Part shown: piece after piece, positions 43,701-64,000 of the stretch
Position numbering within the stretch: position 1 is the first letter of the stretch
Layout of the letters: the number at the start of each line of letters is the position of its first letter
Origin: Littorina saxatilis
Lineage: Eukaryota; Mollusca; Gastropoda; Littorinimorpha; Littorinidae
Assembly: GCF_037325665.1 (NCBI RefSeq)
Contig: NC_090248.1
Coordinates: 25,557,664-25,621,663 of the forward strand
Direction of reading: 5' to 3'
DNA: 64,000 nucleotides
Made by a program: the position numbers and the translations under genes
The notes under the pieces: generated by a model
Database searches by the model: none
What the model saw: only the letters and a program-made list of their open reading frames with translations
What the model was told of the DNA's origin: nothing

Positions 43701-44303
43701 AACAGATAGGTTATGTTGACCCAAACCGTTTAAATTGAAAAGACTGTGCCGATTTTCCCCAATGCAGTCATCCAGTCATGTCACCTTAAAACAGTGATGT
43801 ACTAAAAGAATCTGACCGACAATGAATTTGCTCGCATTCACGTGCACACATTTTCCGACCAGACTGACTACAATGAATGATCGTATCCCAAAGATTACAA
43901 CAGATGTCATTCCACACTCTTTGTGTTGTACAACAGAAATAGACGATGTTGGTAAATGCATGGCTTTGTCGTTTTTTTTGTTATTATTTTTGTTAATGAG
44001 TCTTGGACGAGGTGTATGCCTTGAAGTTGAAATTAAAGGTGAAAATGAAAACAAACTGATACTATCAGTGATAGCGTGACAGTGAACAATGACACACATA
44101 TTAACCGATACTAATACATGCACAGCCTAGCAGTGCACCTTCTCTCCTGCTGATATAAAGAAATCGCTGAGACAAACTTACACTCGAAATCCCTTTTCAT
44201 TACCTGATAGACATGCAGAAGAACCCAGAGAATAATTTACGTGACACCATTATTAGCACTTAGTTTTGCTTTTGACGTCCGAGGTTTTACTTAAAAGAGA
44301 GGA

Positions 44304-44435
44304 AAAACAAGAATGGTGGGTAATTAGAACGTTGATTATAGACAAAACAAAACGTTACATTTACTAAATGTAACATTATTAACATTTGGTAAATGTAACG
44401 TTTTGTTTTTTGTACCTACCATTCTTGTTTTGTTG
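44304..44435. repeat. Palindromic MITE-like hairpin
   Basis: The outer pair AAAACAAGAATGG / CCATTCTTGTTTT and the inner pair AAAACGTTACATTTACTAAA / GGTAAATGTAACGTTTTG form nested inverted repeats. Confidence 0.75.
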
Positions 44436-44472
44436 ATTCTGAATTTTGGAACGTTGGTAGTCTATATCTGTT

Positions 44473-44830
44473 TTTACACCCCCGGTATAGGGGTGTGTAT
44501 AGGTTTCGGTCGATGTGTTTGTTTGTGTGTTTGTGTGTTTGTGTTCGCATATAGATCTCAAGAATGAACGGACCGATCGTCACCAAACTTGGTGAACAGG
44601 TTCTATACATTCCTGAGACGGTCCTTACAAAAATTGGGACCAGTCAAACACACGGTTAGGGAGTTATTGGTGGATTAAGATTCTACAAGGACTTATAGAG
44701 AAACATATTCATGGTCAAAGGGAAATAACCTTCTCAGTTGGTGGCAGTGAGAATGGGTGCAGTGAGAATGGTTATTTCCCTTTGACCAACGGGGGTGTTT
44801 TTCCTACCTCGAAGGAATTTCTTGTTTGAT
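44473..44830 (+). mobile_element. Helitron-like or unclassified repeat, family E, copy 1
   Basis: It begins with the palindrome ACACCCCCGGTATAGGGGTG and runs through GAACGGACCGATCGTCACCA to GACCAACGGGGGTGTTTTTCC. A reverse copy at 53630-54375 is interrupted by another element. Confidence 0.6.
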
Positions 44831-45426
44831 TTGTATTCTTAGAAGAGACGGTCAAGAAGGGATACTGAATTTAGCCCCCACCGCACTGTCAACTCGTCCC
44901 CCATCCCAAAAATGCCCCCACCTGTTGTGTATCCTTCCCGGACACCCCCACCCCACTTAGGTATGCTTCAGGGTGAAAAGGGGGATTATCGTCTGTTTGA
45001 CACCTTTTCGGACCCCTGCTGCCCCTCCCCACATTCATAAATGTATGCATATAAACATACCCATATGCACACACACACAGGACATTTACTCTGAATCGTC
45101 GTTGTTATTCACACTTTAGCGGTTTTAGGCTACATTTGTCACAAGTATATGATCTACAAGTTCGTATCCCCCTTTATTGGCTCTTTCGACGCCCGTTTTT
45201 AACCGTTTGCTCATCTTTGTATAGTATACTGGCCAAAGAGCGTGATCGTCCCGAACGAAATCTTCAAAATTTCCCTAACTTGGGGTCCGTTAAGGTGAAA
45301 AACACGTGTGGGCCCTTTTGGTATGGGGGACGATTGGGTCATCAAACTGGCCACCGGGGGCCCCTTCCAGGTGGGGGTCAGAACGGGCTATTGCACAGGC
45401 ATGAGTGACTATCAATGCAGAGAATA
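44831..45426. other. Intergenic stretch between the two convergent genes
   Basis: C-rich and low in recognisable features. GTATATGATCTACAAGTTC here recurs near 60508-60525, so part is repetitive. Confidence 0.4.
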
Positions 45427-46272
45427 ACAAGTCGCGTGAGGCGAAATTACTACATTTAGTCAAGCTGTGGAACTCACAGAATGAAACTGAACGTAGTCCG
45501 CCGCTAGTGCAAAAGGCAGTGAAAGTGACGAGCCTGTTTGGCACGGTAGCGGTTGCGCTGTGCTTCATAGCACGCTTTACTGTACCTCTCTTCGTTTTAA
45601 CTTTCTGAGCGAGTTTTTAATCCAAACATATATCTATATTATGTTTTTGGAATCAGGAATTAACCGACAAGGAATAAGATGAAATAGTTTTTAAATCGAT
45701 TTCGGAAATTTAATTTTAATCATAATTTTTATATTTTTAATTTTCAGAGCTTGTTTTTAATCCGAATATAACATATTTATATGTTTTTGGAATCAGAACA
45801 TGATGAAGAATAAAATAAAAGTAATTTTGGATCGTTTTATAAAAAAATAATTTTAATTACAATTTTCAGATTTTTAATGACCAAAGTCATTAATTAATTT
45901 GTAAGCCTCCATGCTGAAATGCAATACCGAAGTCCGACCTTCGTCGAAGATTACTTGGCCAAAATTTCAATCAATTTGATTGAAAATTGAGGGTGTGACA
46001 GTGCCGCCTCAACTTTTACAAAAAGCCGGATATGACGTCATAAAATACATTTATCGAAAAAATGAAAAAAACGTCTGGGGATATCATACCCAGGAACTCT
46101 CATGTAAAATTTCATAAAGATCGGTCCAGTAGTTTACTCTGAATCGCTCTACACACACACACGCACAGACACCGACACACACACACACACACAACACACA
46201 CACATACACCACGAGCCTCGTCTCAATTCCCAATCTATGTTAAAACATTTAGTCAAAACTTGACTAAATGTA
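45427..46272 (+). mobile_element. Dispersed CRE-bearing repeat, copy d
   Basis: A full-length copy, starting ACAAGTCGCGTGAGGCG and ending in the ATTTAGTCAAAACTTGACTA palindrome, with GATATGACGTCATAAAAT inside. It ends about 135 bp past the sulfotransferase stop codon. Confidence 0.9.
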
Positions 46273-46407
46273 AAAAAACAAACACAAATTGATCATTATT
46301 ATAATCATTAAATGACATGTTTGTTCAAACAAACAACAACAACGACACAGCGACGTAGCACAGGAAGAGAGATAACACAATAATGGAACAGCATCGATAT
46401 CTGCTGG

Positions 46408-63110
<16,703 letters not shown>

Positions 63111-63122
63111 CCCTCCCTCTAG

Positions 63123-63470
63123 CCTCTTGTCGCCGTCCCGTCTGTAAAGGCATCAAGAGGAGACAAACATAATTATATATGACAAAAACTACTTTTGGAA
63201 GAAAATGCTAATTGTCTGTAATATTTGTAATTTTCTCAATACATTTCTAATTTTTAGGTGAACTTTTTAATTTTTGGCTTTTGACGCAGGTAACCTCTTG
63301 TCGCCGTCCAGTCTGTAAAGACATCAAGAGGAGACACAAACATAATTATATATGACAACATATTATTTTGGGAAGAAAACGGTAATTTTCAGTAATATTT
63401 GTAATTTTCACATGAACATTTCAGTTTTCAGGTGACAATTTTAATTATTTGTTTTAAACGCAAGTAACTT
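63123..63470 (-). repeat. 171-bp tandem duplication at the exon 1 acceptor
   Basis: Units begin CCTCTTGTCGCCGTCC at 63123 and 63294. Both hold a minus-strand TTTACAG acceptor-like site, 20 bases of exon 1 leader and an AT-rich stretch (ATAATTATATATGACAA). Confidence 0.9.
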
Positions 63471-63534
63471 AAGCGCAGAAGCAAGCAAATCAACACATAA
63501 ACCAAAAAACAAGTGAACAGACAGATAGACATAC

Positions 63535-63613
63535 AGACAAGTAGGTAGGCAGGCAGGCAAGCAGGCAGGCGGGCAGGTATACATTATAACCAGACGAGCA
63601 AATAAACTGAGAA

Positions 63614-63712
<99 letters not shown>

Positions 63713-63735
63713 CATACACGTGCACACACACACGG
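63535..63735. repeat. (GGCA)n and (CA)n microsatellites
   Basis: GGCAGGCA-type repeats at about 63540-63578 and a long CA tract at about 63618-63735. Confidence 0.95.
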
Positions 63736-64000
63736 ACACTCCCCCATCCCCACTGTCCACACACATACACAACGTGGGGAGGGGGGTGGGGGGATTGGTT
63801 GGTGTTTAGGAGTACAGACAAAAACCATTATGCGCACCTCTCCTGTTCACACCGCTGTGTCGCGTGTAAGAAATTAGAGCGGCAGGCTAACAGCTTGACC
63901 AATCATGACACGAAGTCACTGAGGATCAGATCAATTAGTGTTCAGATGCGACCACTTGTGGCTTTGCAGCGAAGGAGAGGCTAGCACGCTAATTATTCGA

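Overview
The window looks like nuclear DNA of a mollusc, most likely a marine gastropod. It has long introns with canonical GT-AG borders, dense (GT)n, (GA)n and (CT)n microsatellites, several tRNA-derived SINE families, Helitron-like nests and many MITEs. The gastropod call is an inference from repeat style and gene content, not from a search.

Three host genes are visible. (1) On the minus strand, 903-1990 is a first coding exon of a secreted or membrane leucine-rich-repeat protein of Toll-like-receptor type. The rest lies beyond the left edge. (2) On the plus strand, 7458-38501 is a complete ten-exon pleckstrin gene (PH-DEP-PH, 377 residues from my reading), probably followed by a 3.7-kb 3' UTR to about 42.2 kb. 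(3) On the minus strand, 63110-46408 is a twelve-exon type II membrane sulfotransferase of the CHST15 (GalNAc-4-sulfate 6-O-sulfotransferase) type, about 611 residues. One exon join in its stem region is unresolved. Genes 2 and 3 converge on the 42-46 kb interval.

The introns are transposon graveyards. Pleckstrin intron 1 holds a nest of Helitron-like elements. Intron 2 holds a TTAA-flanked element inside a TA-flanked MITE. Intron 4 holds a broken BEL/Pao-type element. Intron 5 holds a very young, apparently whole DIRS-type retrotransposon and an element rich in nuclear-receptor half-sites. The sulfotransferase introns hold SINEs, a GGGCCC-ended MITE, a dispersed CRE-bearing repeat family and a short element with a convincing hammerhead ribozyme.

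The most unusual signal is recurrent. Tandem or local duplications sit exactly on exon-intron edges and copy splice sites: pleckstrin exons 5 and 9, and sulfotransferase exons 1, 6, 7, 9 and 12. Two of these have grown into minisatellites, one of about 18 units each carrying the acceptor and exon start of exon 12, the other of about 12 units each carrying the donor of exon 6. Separately, a MITE has landed on the pleckstrin exon 7 donor and rebuilt it through its TA target duplication.
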